Shown: one piece after another, positions 10,400 through 18,510 of the stretch
Position numbering within the stretch: the first letter of the stretch is position 1
How the letters are laid out: each line of letters opens with the position of its first letter
Assembly: GCA_964247695.1 (NCBI GenBank)
Contig: CAXTVI010000007.1
Location: 48,280 to 112,279, forward strand
Direction of reading: 5' to 3'
Length of the DNA: 64,000 nucleotides
Source: Lichenicoccus sp964247695
Lineage (GTDB): Bacteria > Pseudomonadota > Alphaproteobacteria > Acetobacterales > Acetobacteraceae
Position numbers and translations under genes: made by a program
Notes under the pieces: model-generated
The model's database searches: none
Seen by the model: only the letters and a program-made list of their open reading frames with translations
What the model was told of the DNA's origin: nothing

Positions 10400-10866
10400 A
10401 GTCCTTCGATCTCGATGGTGCTCGCCATCGGCCGGAAGCCGACGCGCCGTGCCGCGTCTCCGATTGCCGTTCCGATTTCGGCATCCTCGAGTTCCAGCAC
10501 CGTCCCGCAGTGCCGGCAGATCAGGAACTGCGCGGCATGAAGCACCGCATCGCTATCAGCTGGGTGGTCGTGGCCATGCCCGTGCTGGATGCAGCCGATG
10601 TACGCGGAGAGCCGCTCGACCTTGTGGATCAGGCCCTGCTCGAGCAGGAAATCCAGCGCCCGGTAGATCGTTGGTGGCGCTGCCCCCTTATGATGCTCGC
10701 GCAGCCGGTCGAGCAGGTCGTACGCCGTCGCCGGACGCGCGGTATCCAGGACCAGGGCCAGCACCTGCCGCCGCAGGGTGGTGAGGCGTATCTCGCGGCG
10801 GTCGCAAATCCGGGCAGCTACCGCGAGCTGCTGCTCGATCTCAGCCGAGTAGCCGGAACCATCCAT
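10378..10866 (-). CDS. zur: Fur-family zinc uptake regulator Zur
   Basis: Zur represses zinc uptake genes when loaded with Zn2+. The protein has 162 residues: an N-terminal winged helix (RLTTLRRQVLALVLD, then AAPPTIYRALDFL as the recognition helix) and a C-terminal dimerisation/metal domain. The structural zinc cysteines are present as CRHCG and CSRCAA. A His-rich stretch HGHGHDH supplies regulatory ligands. The split from znuA and the intervening palindrome (10883-10900) support Zur over Fur. Autoregulation from the shared region is likely. Confidence 0.92.
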   Translation of the reverse strand: MDGSGYSAEIEQQLAVAARICDRREIRLTTLRRQVLALVLDTARPATAYDLLDRLREHHKGAAPPTIYRALDFLLEQGLIHKVERLSAYIGCIQHGHGHDHPADSDAVLHAAQFLICRHCGTVLELEDAEIGTAIGDAARRVGFRPMASTIEIEGLCSRCAA

Positions 10867-10882
10867 CCACCGCTTCCCACAT

Positions 10883-10900
10883 GATACGTTATAATATATC
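10883..10900. promoter_or_regulatory. Zur box (operator)
   Basis: The 18-base element GATACGTTATAATATATC matches its own reverse complement at 14 of 18 positions. Its core GTTATAATATA agrees with the known enterobacterial Zur box. It sits between the divergent zur and znuA starts, 16 bases before zur and 25 before znuA, so it can control both. Confidence 0.82.
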
Positions 10901-10925
10901 TAGGTTGATGCCGCAGGAGGACAAG

Positions 10926-11858
10926 ATGCGTCGTATGGCCGCTGCCGTCACGGCCCGGTTGCTGATCCCTTTGCTGCTCGCGGTCCTGTCCATCGATGCC
11001 GTGTCCCCCCAGGCCGGCGCATCCCCGCCGGCGCCGCGCATCGTGGCCGCGGAGAATGTCTATGGCGATGTTGCCTCCCAGGTGGCGGGACGCGGCGCGC
11101 AGGTGGTCAGCGTGCTGTCGAACCCGAACCAGGATCCGCATCTGTTCGAGGCCAGTCCCTCGGTCGCCCGCGCCTTGTCCCGGGCCACCATCACGATCTC
11201 CAACGGAGACGGCTACGATCCCTGGATGAGCGGCCTGCTCCGGGTCTCGCCCGCCGCGGCACGGCGCGACATTGTCGTCGGCGACCTGCTCGGGGTTCGC
11301 TCTGGCAGCAATCCGCATCTCTGGTATGACCCGCACACCATGGTCGTGTTCGCTGCCGGTCTCACCAAGGTCCTCGATGCCGCCGAGCCTGCGCGCGCCG
11401 CGGCGCATGCGGCGGCGCGCGACAGTTTCCTGGCGTCGCTGGCGCCGATCGAGGCGCGCATCGCCGCGATCCGTCACCGCTTCGGCGGAACCAGCGTGAC
11501 CGCCACCGAGCCGGTGTTCGGGTTGATGTCGAACGCGCTCGGGCTGGTCATGCGCAACGAGCGGTTCCAGGTGGCCGTCATGAACGATGCCGAACCCAGC
11601 ACCTCCGACGTCGTCGCCTTCGAGGACGACCTGCGCACCCAGCGTGTCGCGGTCCTGTTCTACAACAGCCAGGCCACCGACACGGCAGCGCGGCGACTGC
11701 TCGGCCTCGCCAGGAAGGCCGGCATCCCGGTGGTCGGCGTGACCGAGACGGAACCTGCGGGCCTGACGTATCAGAACTGGATGCTCGGCGAACTCGACCT
11801 CACCGAAAAGGCGCTCGCGACGGCCGCATCCGGCCATCCAGCCGGTCGGACGCCATGA
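10926..11858 (+). CDS. znuA: Metal ABC transporter substrate-binding protein (ZnuA-like)
   Basis: This is the periplasmic metal-binding component of a Znu transporter. The protein has 310 residues with a Sec signal peptide (basic MRRMAAAVTARLL, hydrophobic core, cleavage around residue 31). Likely metal ligands are His72 (NQDPHLFEASPS) and His131 (NPHLWYDPHT). At the position of the usual third histidine this protein has Glu195 (TATEPVFG), and the His-rich loop of E. coli ZnuA is absent. Zinc as substrate therefore rests on the Zur box and neighbours rather than on the binding site. ATG 10926 has GGAGG 5 bases upstream; an earlier in-frame ATG (10881) would lie inside the operator. Confidence 0.88.
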   Translation: MRRMAAAVTARLLIPLLLAVLSIDAVSPQAGASPPAPRIVAAENVYGDVASQVAGRGAQVVSVLSNPNQDPHLFEASPSVARALSRATITISNGDGYDPWMSGLLRVSPAAARRDIVVGDLLGVRSGSNPHLWYDPHTMVVFAAGLTKVLDAAEPARAAAHAAARDSFLASLAPIEARIAAIRHRFGGTSVTATEPVFGLMSNALGLVMRNERFQVAVMNDAEPSTSDVVAFEDDLRTQRVAVLFYNSQATDTAARRLLGLARKAGIPVVGVTETEPAGLTYQNWMLGELDLTEKALATAASGHPAGRTP

Positions 11859-11882
11859 GCGTTCCTGCATGACCGGCAGGGC

Positions 11883-12737
11883 ATGAGCCTGTCGCCGCCT
11901 GCCATTCGCGTGCAGCACGCGTCTCTCGCGGTGGCGGGCCGCGTTGTCCTGGACAGCATCGACCTCAGCATCGAGCCGGGGGAGTTCGTCGGCGTGCTCG
12001 GCCCGAACGGCGCCGGCAAGACCACGCTGATGCGCGCGATGCTCGGCCTGCTGCGTCCCATTGCGGGCCGCATCGACGTGCTCGGCGAGCCGGTGCGCCG
12101 CGGCAATCCTGCGGTCGGCTACATGCCGCAGACACGCAGCCAGGCGCCGTTTCCGTTGTCCGGCCGCAGCTTTGTCGCCGCCGCGCTGCGGGGCCACCGC
12201 TGGGGTCTGCCGTGGATGCGCGAGGGCGACCGCCACGAAGTCGAACGGGTGCTGGCGCTGGTCGATGCGCAGGCGCTGGCCGACCGGCCGCTCGACCGCC
12301 TGTCCGGCGGCGAGCGCCAGCGCCTGCTGCTGGCCCAGGCCCTGCTCGGACGACCCCGGCTGCTGCTGCTCGACGAGCCGCTGATCAGCCTTGATCCGCC
12401 GCGCGCGGACGCCGTGGTGGCGCTGGTCCGCCGGGTGCAGCAGGCGCTCGGCATCACCGTGCTGTTCAGCGCGCACGAACTCAACCCGCTGCTGCCGGTG
12501 CTGGACCGCGTGCTCTATCTCGGTGGCGGCGGCGCGCGGCTCGGCCGGGTCGAGGAGGTGATCACCGGTCCGGTGCTGTCGGCGCTGTATGGCGCCCCGA
12601 TCGAGGTGCTGCACGTGCGCGGCCGCATTTTCGTGATGTCCGCCGGGCACGATCTCGAGCGTGGCATTCGATGCGGCCCGGGCCATGCCTGCTCCGAGCA
12701 AGCGGCCCTGGCGGTGCGTGGGGAGGCGAGCGTCTGA
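11883..12737 (+). CDS. znuC: Zinc ABC transporter ATP-binding protein
   Basis: This is the cytoplasmic ATPase of the Znu importer, 284 residues. All ABC motifs are intact: Walker A GPNGAGKTT, the Q-loop region YMPQTRSQ, signature LSGGERQRLLLAQAL, Walker B LLLLDEPL (here followed by Ile-Ser in place of the usual Thr-Asn) and the switch His in FSAHELN. It follows znuA by 24 bases, and its TGA overlaps the znuB ATG as TGATG. The tail (from about 250) contains two cysteines and has no obvious role. Confidence 0.92.
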   Translation: MSLSPPAIRVQHASLAVAGRVVLDSIDLSIEPGEFVGVLGPNGAGKTTLMRAMLGLLRPIAGRIDVLGEPVRRGNPAVGYMPQTRSQAPFPLSGRSFVAAALRGHRWGLPWMREGDRHEVERVLALVDAQALADRPLDRLSGGERQRLLLAQALLGRPRLLLLDEPLISLDPPRADAVVALVRRVQQALGITVLFSAHELNPLLPVLDRVLYLGGGGARLGRVEEVITGPVLSALYGAPIEVLHVRGRIFVMSAGHDLERGIRCGPGHACSEQAALAVRGEASV

Positions 12738-13528
12738 TGTTCGCCTACCAATTCATGGACAATGCCTTCATCGCGGCGACCATAGTGGCGGTGGTGTCGG
12801 GACTGGTCGGCTACTTCCTGGTGATGCGCGGGCAGGCTTTCGCCGGGCATGCGCTGTCGCATGTCGGCTTCACCGGCGCCACCGGAGCCGTGCTGCTCGG
12901 CCTGCCGCCGCTCTGGGGCCTCGTCGGCATGACGGTCGCGGCCGGCGTCGGCATCGGACTGCTCGGCGAGCGGGTGACCAACCGCGATGTCGCCATCGGC
13001 CTGGTGCTGTCGCTGGCACTCGGCCTCGGGCTGCTGTTCCTGCACTACTTCACGGCGTTCGCGACGCAGGCGACGGCGCTGTTGTTCGGCAACGTCCTGG
13101 CGGTGGACCGGCCGACCTTGTGGAGCCTCGCGGGCCTGAGCACGCTGAGCCTGGGCTGCCTTGCGATCATTGCGAGACCGCTGCTGTTCGCGAGCGTGCA
13201 GCCCGATGTCGCAGAGGCGCGCGGGGTCAGCCTGCGCCTGGTCTCGGTCGCCTTCCTGGCCATCGTGGCGCTGGCGACGGCGGAGTGCGCGCAGATCGTG
13301 GGCGTCCTGCTGGTGTTCGCCCTGATGGTCGGACCGGCCGCGTCGGCACAGCTTCTGACGGCGCGCCTCGGTCTGGGACTGCTGCTATCGGCGCTGCTGG
13401 CGCTGGCAGAGGCGTGGGCCGGGATCGCCATCGCCTGGTACACGGACTGGCCGGTCAGTTTCCTGATCAGCGCCCTCAGCATGACGGCCTACCTGGCCTG
13501 TGCCGCCTTCGGCAGACGATCAGCCTGA
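12737..13528 (+). CDS. znuB: Zinc ABC transporter permease
   Basis: This is the inner-membrane permease of the Znu system, of the ABC-3 family. The 263-residue protein is almost wholly hydrophobic with 7-8 predicted helices. It carries family landmarks GHALSHVGFTGATGAVLLG near the N-terminus and VGVLLVFALMVGPAASAQLL near the C-terminus. ATG 12737 overlaps the znuC stop; upstream in-frame codons lie within znuC. It ends 4 bases before the convergent RidA-family gene, without a recognisable terminator between them. Confidence 0.92.
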   Translation: MFAYQFMDNAFIAATIVAVVSGLVGYFLVMRGQAFAGHALSHVGFTGATGAVLLGLPPLWGLVGMTVAAGVGIGLLGERVTNRDVAIGLVLSLALGLGLLFLHYFTAFATQATALLFGNVLAVDRPTLWSLAGLSTLSLGCLAIIARPLLFASVQPDVAEARGVSLRLVSVAFLAIVALATAECAQIVGVLLVFALMVGPAASAQLLTARLGLGLLLSALLALAEAWAGIAIAWYTDWPVSFLISALSMTAYLACAAFGRRSA

Positions 13529-13532
13529 CAGC

Positions 13533-13952
13533 TCAACCCTGGGCGCTCTGCTCGCGGGCGAACAATTCGAGCTCTATCTGCATGCCGGCAACCTCGAAGC
13601 CGCCGACGAACCGCAGGGTCGCGGCCGGGCGCGCTTCTCCGAATGCGTCGCGCAGGTATGGGAAGCAGGCCGGAAAGGCATCGGCGTCGTGCACGAGATA
13701 GACCACACGCACCACGTCCCGCATCGAGAGCCCGGCAATGGCGAGGGAGTCTGCGCCGTTGCGCAAGGCCTGCCGGCACTGGTCGGACAGCCGGCGCGAA
13801 AAGCCGTTCTGGCCACGGTCGAAGCCGGTGACCTTGCGGATCTGGACCTCGCGCGGCCGACCCTGGCGGTTGCGATGCTCGATCGCTGCGGGCGCGAATG
13901 TCCCGGACATCATGGACGTCCGGGCCTTTGGCACCGGCCTCACTAGCATCAT
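13533..13952 (-). CDS. RidA/YjgF/YER057c/UK114-family protein
   Basis: RidA proteins deaminate reactive enamine/imine intermediates released by PLP enzymes; many paralogues have unknown roles. The protein has 139 residues, slightly longer than the typical 125-130. Recognisable parts are the central helix QCRQALRNGADSLAIAG, the strand VVRVVYLVHDADAF, and the C-terminal ARPAATLRFVGGFEVAGMQIE. The usual active-site Arg (in RP-A-R-T-x-V) is replaced here by PAATLRFV. It is therefore probably not a classical imine deaminase. An AGAGG lies just before tandem ATG codons at 13952 and 13949. Confidence 0.75.
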   Translation of the reverse strand: MMLVRPVPKARTSMMSGTFAPAAIEHRNRQGRPREVQIRKVTGFDRGQNGFSRRLSDQCRQALRNGADSLAIAGLSMRDVVRVVYLVHDADAFPACFPYLRDAFGEARPAATLRFVGGFEVAGMQIELELFAREQSAQG

Positions 13953-14112
13953 GATGAACCTCTAAGGCGGAAGCTCACAAATGCGTCACTTTTAAGGAAA
14001 CAGCAATCATTTTTTGGGCAAGGGCGACGTTTCGGCAAGCCGGAACCGGCTTCGTCCAAGGCAGGCGACGGGAATGATTTCATGTGTCCGGGCGCTGCTC
14101 TAGCTTCGGCCT

Positions 14113-14541
14113 GTGCGAAGAGAGCTCCATGCCAGCTGTGCGTCCCACGATGGCGCCGCCGTGCTGCTGCTCGGTCCGTCCGGGAGCGGCAAGTCGGACC
14201 TGCTGCTGCGCCTGCTCGATCGTGGGTTCTCCCTGGTCGCCGACGACCGGGTCATGGTCGAGGCCGGCATGGCGGCGCCTGCGCCGGGACTCGAAGGCCT
14301 GATCGAGGTGCGCGGCCTCGGTATCCTGCGTCAGCCCTATGAAGCGCCCGTTCGGCTGGCACTGGCCCTCGAACTCTCATCGGAGGTGCCGGAGCGGCTG
14401 CCGTCCCGGCTGGCAAGGCAGCTCTACGAGCTTCCGCTGCTGGGCCTCAATCCGTGGTCGGCCTCCGCGCCTGCATTGGTGGCGCACGCCCTGGCCTGCC
14501 TGCGCGATCCGCGGCTGATGCATACCGGCGCATTCTCATGA
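14113..14541 (+). CDS. hprK: HPr kinase/phosphorylase, short C-terminal form
   Basis: HprK phosphorylates or dephosphorylates HPr on its regulatory serine. The protein has only 142 residues: it keeps the P-loop kinase domain (GPSGSGKS at 21-28, LVADDRV after it, and the HprK signature IEVRGLGI). It lacks the N-terminal domain of Firmicute HprK, as usual in alphaproteobacteria. GTG 14113 is the first start in frame and fits the family start (LHASCASHDG). Its stop overlaps the rapZ ATG as ATGA, and the PTS genes follow. Confidence 0.9.
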   Translation: MRRELHASCASHDGAAVLLLGPSGSGKSDLLLRLLDRGFSLVADDRVMVEAGMAAPAPGLEGLIEVRGLGILRQPYEAPVRLALALELSSEVPERLPSRLARQLYELPLLGLNPWSASAPALVAHALACLRDPRLMHTGAFS

Positions 14542-15476
14542 CGGAGCCTCGCAGCATCGTCCTGGTCAGCGGCCTTTCGGGAGCCGGGAAATCCTCGATC
14601 CTGCGCATCCTGGAGGATCTCGGCCACGAGGCGGTCGACAACCCGCCGCTGGCGACCATCGACGGCATCATCCAGCGCAGCACCGGTTCGCTCGCGATCG
14701 GAGTCGACGTGCGCACCACTGGCTTCGACACGGCCAGCCTGCTGGGCACGCTGGCGGCGCTGCGGACCGACGCGTCGCTGCGCCCGGAGCTGGTCTTCGC
14801 CGTTGCCGAGGAGGCGGTCCTGCTGCGTCGCTACAGCGCCACTCGCCGCCGCCATCCGATGGCGCGCGGCGGGGCAGTCACGGACGGTGTCGCTGCGGAG
14901 ATCATGCTGACGGCGCCGCTGCGGAGCGAGGCGGATTGGGTGATCGACACCTCGGAACTGCCACCGCCCGAGTTGCGACGCCTGGTCGAGGCGCGATTTG
15001 CCGGAGGTTCCGAGGAGGACCAGCAGGGCCTGACGTTGTCCCTCATCTCCTTTGCGTTCCCCGCAGGGCTGCCCCGCGAATCCGACATGGTCTTCGACGC
15101 AAGATTCCTGCGTAACCCTTTCTACGACACCAAATTGTCATCCATGACCGGACTGGATGACGCCGTCGTCTCCTATGTGATGACAGACCCCGACTATCAG
15201 CTGTTCCTGGACAAGATCCATGGGCTGTTGCGATTGGTGTTGCCGCGCTTCGTAACCGAGGGGAAAAAGTACGCCACGGTTGCGGTGGGCTGCTCCGGTG
15301 GTCGCCACCGGTCGGTAGCTCTGGTCGAGGCGCTGGCGCGATTGCTGCAAGGCGATCCTGCCTGCGGCAGTTGGGATGAGAATGAACAACCGGTTCGGGA
15401 TGAAGCGCTTCGTCATGTCAGGTCGCCGATCATCGTGAGGCATCGTGAGCTGGCCCGGCTGGGTGTGACGTCATGA
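14538..15476 (+). CDS. rapZ: RNase adapter protein RapZ
   Basis: RapZ is a nucleotide-binding protein which in E. coli delivers the GlmZ small RNA to RNase E to control glucosamine-6-phosphate synthase. The protein has 312 residues. It shows the P-loop VSGLSGAGKSS, the family motif EAVDNPP, the ATRRRHP region and the C-terminal CSGGRHRSVALVE. Whether the alphaproteobacterial protein acts on a small RNA is not known from sequence. Both ends overlap neighbours as ATGA, so expression is tied to hprK and the EIIA gene. Confidence 0.93.
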   Translation: MTEPRSIVLVSGLSGAGKSSILRILEDLGHEAVDNPPLATIDGIIQRSTGSLAIGVDVRTTGFDTASLLGTLAALRTDASLRPELVFAVAEEAVLLRRYSATRRRHPMARGGAVTDGVAAEIMLTAPLRSEADWVIDTSELPPPELRRLVEARFAGGSEEDQQGLTLSLISFAFPAGLPRESDMVFDARFLRNPFYDTKLSSMTGLDDAVVSYVMTDPDYQLFLDKIHGLLRLVLPRFVTEGKKYATVAVGCSGGRHRSVALVEALARLLQGDPACGSWDENEQPVRDEALRHVRSPIIVRHRELARLGVTS

Positions 15477-15949
15477 TCGGGATGGTTCTGATCACCCACG
15501 GTGAACTCGGCGAGATGATGCGCGCCGCCATGGAGCACGTGGTAGGGCCGCAGAAGCAGGTCGGGACGCTCAGCGTCGGCGCCGACGACCAGATCGGCGG
15601 CTGCCGGAAGGCGCTGCAGGCGCAGATCGACCTGGTCGACACAGGCGACGGCGTCATGCTGCTGACCGACATGTTCGGCAGCACGCCGTCCAACCTTGCG
15701 ATCGCGGCGATGGAGCGCGGTGGCGTCGAGGTCATCGCCGGCGTCAACCTGCCGATGCTGGTCAAGCTGGCCAAGGTGCGCTCGCAGCGCACGCTCGAGG
15801 AATGCACCGATATCGCGGAGATGGCCGGGCGCAAGTACATCGCGGCGGCGTCCCACCTGCCCTCGAGCTGCCTGGGCGGCGCTGCGTGCTGCGGCAACAG
15901 CTTGCTGAACCCGGAAGCGCCGCCGGTCCTGGCACCCGTCGCAGGCTGA
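15473..15949 (+). CDS. PTS EIIA component, mannose family (regulatory)
   Basis: A phosphoacceptor domain of the EIIA-Man (PTS-EIIA_4) fold, 158 residues. The phosphorylated histidine is His9 (LITHGELGEMM), and LLTDMFGSTPSN matches the family. No EIIB, EIIC or EIID is present, so this is probably a regulatory phosphate sink, as reported for other alphaproteobacteria. Its target is unknown. Odd feature: a C-terminal tail (about 129-158) beyond the fold with Cys133, Cys139 and Cys140 and then a Pro-rich end. HPr starts 10 bases downstream. Confidence 0.9.
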   Translation: MIGMVLITHGELGEMMRAAMEHVVGPQKQVGTLSVGADDQIGGCRKALQAQIDLVDTGDGVMLLTDMFGSTPSNLAIAAMERGGVEVIAGVNLPMLVKLAKVRSQRTLEECTDIAEMAGRKYIAAASHLPSSCLGGAACCGNSLLNPEAPPVLAPVAG

Positions 15950-15959
15950 GAAACGCCCG

Positions 15960-16289
15960 GTGGCCGGCGAGGACGAAGCTGCTCCCGGCGCGTCCGGCCC
16001 CGGCTCGTCGGGCGGAGAGGCGGTCCATCGCACCGTGACCATCGTCAATCAGCGGGGCCTGCATGCGCGGGCCGCTGCCAAGTTCGTGACGACCGCGGAG
16101 CGCTTCACCGCCGCAATCGAAGTGGCCCGCGAGGGCGAACTGGTGGCGGCGCGCTCGATCATGGGCCTCATGATGCTCGGCGCGGGCCGGGGTTCGACGA
16201 TCGAGCTGATCGCGGAGGGCTGGGATGCGCGCGAAGCCCTCGACGCGCTGGTGGCGCTGGTCGAGTGCGGCTTCAATGAGCAGGACTGA
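15960..16289 (+). CDS. ptsH: Phosphocarrier protein HPr
   Basis: HPr passes phosphate from enzyme I to EIIA and is the substrate of HprK. The protein has 109 residues from GTG 15960, with a Gly/Ser/Ala-rich extension of about 22 residues before the conserved fold. The catalytic histidine is His35 (NQRGLHARAAAKFV). The regulatory serine region is visible as ARSIMGLMML. A later GTG just before TVTIVNQ would give a standard HPr of about 85 residues and cannot be excluded. The gene overlaps ptsI by 14 bases. Confidence 0.92.
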   Translation: MAGEDEAAPGASGPGSSGGEAVHRTVTIVNQRGLHARAAAKFVTTAERFTAAIEVAREGELVAARSIMGLMMLGAGRGSTIELIAEGWDAREALDALVALVECGFNEQD

Positions 16290-18126
16290 ACCGAAGGCCG
16301 CCGGGCGCTCGCGCAAGGCTCCGCCGGAGCGCCGCTATACTGGCGTCGCGATCTATCCGGGCATCGCCATCGGGCCCGTCGCCATGGCCACCGAGGCACC
16401 GGCTCCGGCTATCACGGTCCGGATCGAGCCGGGCTGCGAGGAAGCCGAGCAGCTTCGCCTGAACGAGGCGATCGCGCGCTCCCTCAAGCAGCTCGACAAG
16501 CTTCGCGGACGCCTCGCGCTGTTGCCCGAGGAGACGCAGCTCGAGATCTCGCCGCTGCTGGATGCCTACCGCCAGATGCTCGGGCCGTCCCGCCTGTTGC
16601 GCGGCGCCCGTCGTCGCATCCAGCAGGACCTGTCCAGCGCCGAGGCCGGTGTGCTGGATGAGGCGGAGGCCCTCGCCGAGCGCCTGCAGGCGCCGATCGG
16701 AACTGCTGCGGATACCGAGGATGCCGCAGCCGCCAACCGCCGCGCCGACGAGGTGCGCGAGATCGCGCGGCGGTTGGTCCGCAACCTCACCAATGCGCCA
16801 TACCGGTCGTTCGCCAACCTGCCGCCCGGGTCGGTGCTGGTGGCCGAACAGCTACGGCCGGCCGACGCGGCCCTGATCGATCCCTCGCGCGTGGTCGGTG
16901 TCGCCACCGACGAGGGGGGTGATGCCGATCACACCGCGATCATGCTGCGCGCGCTGGGCATTCCGTCCGTGCTCGGGGCGTCGGGTGTCGCCGCCGCCGC
17001 ACGGGCCGCCGCCTTGCAGGGCGGCGCCCAAGGCGGAACAACGGCCATCATCGATGGTGCTGCCGGCACCGTGGTCATCGATGCGAAACCCGCAACGCTG
17101 GCGGAGGCACGGCGTGGCGTCGCCTCCTATGCGCGAACCCGGCAGAAGCTGGCGCGGCTGCGCCGGCTGCCGGCGGAGCTGTCCAGTGGCGAGCGCGTCG
17201 AGTTGCAGGCCAATCTCGAGATCCCGGCCGAGCTGCCGCTGATCGCCCAGTCGGGCGCAGCCGGCATCGGGCTGCTGCGCACGGAGTTCCTGTTCATCAA
17301 TGCCGAGACGCTGCCGGACGAGGCGGCGCAGGAGGCGGTCTATCGCGAAGTGATCGAGGCGATGGGCGAGGATTGCACGACGATCCGGGTGCTCGACTGG
17401 GGCGGCGAGAAGCAGAGCGAAGCGCTCGGCAATGCCGGCTTCTTCTCGGGCGACGTCGACCTGAACCCGGCGCTCGGCCTGCGCGGCCTGCGCCTGCTGC
17501 TGCTGCATCCGACCGTGCTGGAAACGCAGCTCGCGGCCATCCTGCGCGCCGCGACCGCGGGACCCACGCGTATCCTACTGCCGATGGTCACCTCCCTGAG
17601 CGAACTGCGCGCGGCGCGCGAGATCTATGAGCGGTTGTTCCGCCGCCTGCGCCGCAAGGGCGTGAAGCTGCCGGACCGGCCGCCGCCGCTCGGCGTGATG
17701 ATCGAGACCCCGGCGGCGGCGATCAATGCGGAGGCGCTGGCGCTGGAGGCCGACTTCCTCGCGATCGGCACCAACGACCTCACGATGTACACGCTGGCGG
17801 TCGATCGTAGCGCCTCCGCGGTGGCGCGGCTGTACGATCCGCTGCATCCCGCGGTGATCCGATTGATCGCCGACACCACCGCTGCCGCCCTGCGCCTGCG
17901 CCGCCCGGTCTCGCTGTGCGGCGAGATCGCCGGCAACCCTCATGTGGTGCCGTTGCTGATGGGGCTTGGGCTGCGCTCCTTCAGCATGAACGCCTCCGCG
18001 GTGCCCAGGGTGAAACAGGCGGTTCGGGCGGTCAGCCTCGACGATTGCCGGCGTTTCGCCCGGCGTGTGAGCGACGAGGTCGATCCGGATCGCATTGCGC
18101 GGCTGGTCGCGGAGTTTTCCGCGTAG
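16276..18126 (+). CDS. ptsI: PTS phosphoenolpyruvate-protein phosphotransferase (enzyme I)
   Basis: Enzyme I takes phosphate from PEP and passes it to HPr. The protein has 616 residues: N-terminal HPr-binding/phospho-His domain, then the TIM-barrel PEP domain (GLLRTEFLF, VMIETPAAA, IGTNDLTMY, SLCGEIAG with the catalytic Cys). The phospho-histidine is His219. Its motif reads GGDADHTAIM rather than the usual GGxTSHTAI, so two residues before the histidine differ. ATG 16276 lies inside the end of ptsH. Like the other PTS genes here, it lacks any adjacent sugar permease. Confidence 0.94.
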   Translation: MSRTEPKAAGRSRKAPPERRYTGVAIYPGIAIGPVAMATEAPAPAITVRIEPGCEEAEQLRLNEAIARSLKQLDKLRGRLALLPEETQLEISPLLDAYRQMLGPSRLLRGARRRIQQDLSSAEAGVLDEAEALAERLQAPIGTAADTEDAAAANRRADEVREIARRLVRNLTNAPYRSFANLPPGSVLVAEQLRPADAALIDPSRVVGVATDEGGDADHTAIMLRALGIPSVLGASGVAAAARAAALQGGAQGGTTAIIDGAAGTVVIDAKPATLAEARRGVASYARTRQKLARLRRLPAELSSGERVELQANLEIPAELPLIAQSGAAGIGLLRTEFLFINAETLPDEAAQEAVYREVIEAMGEDCTTIRVLDWGGEKQSEALGNAGFFSGDVDLNPALGLRGLRLLLLHPTVLETQLAAILRAATAGPTRILLPMVTSLSELRAAREIYERLFRRLRRKGVKLPDRPPPLGVMIETPAAAINAEALALEADFLAIGTNDLTMYTLAVDRSASAVARLYDPLHPAVIRLIADTTAAALRLRRPVSLCGEIAGNPHVVPLLMGLGLRSFSMNASAVPRVKQAVRAVSLDDCRRFARRVSDEVDPDRIARLVAEFSA

Positions 18127-18165
18127 CCGAAGAGCCCTCAGGCGAGCCCGAGCCCGACATCGCAG

Positions 18166-18321
18166 TCAGCGGGCACTGGCCTGGCTTCCGCCGTTCGGCT
18201 GGGTGGCCGCCAGGTGCGTGTTGCCGTGGCCCGGCTGGTCGTCTGAGACCTGCAACGGCAGCCCGACCGGCGTGCATGCGGCCAGCAGGGCGAAGCTGAG
18301 CATCAGGGCTACGATCTTCAT
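18166..18321 (-). CDS. Small putative lipoprotein
   Basis: A 51-residue protein beginning MKIVALMLSFALLAACTP: a short lipoprotein signal with lipobox LAAC, leaving a mature peptide of about 35 residues rich in Gln, Gly, Ser and Asp. ATG 18321 has GAGG 9 bases upstream; a longer frame from 18402 has no signal sequence at its start. It is convergent with ptsI and divergent from purH. No function can be proposed. Confidence 0.55.
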   Translation of the reverse strand: MKIVALMLSFALLAACTPVGLPLQVSDDQPGHGNTHLAATQPNGGSQASAR

Positions 18322-18510
18322 CGCGAACGGCCTCGCTGTGGATTGCCGGGACAGAAGCCAGGAGTGTTCGCAGCCGCGGGCCTTCCGGGTTAGCCTCGGC
18401 AAATACCTATGCGTGCCGTGAGCAGACGGCAGGGTTCTGGAGCCGGCATTTGTGCGGGCCCTCGGCGCGGGATAGATGGCGGGCTTCCTGCGTCACGGAA
18501 GGCTGCCCGC

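Noticed and set aside
10881..10925. Upstream in-frame ATG as start of znuA
   Set aside because: It falls within the Zur operator, and the ATG at 10926 has a strong GGAGG and begins the signal peptide.
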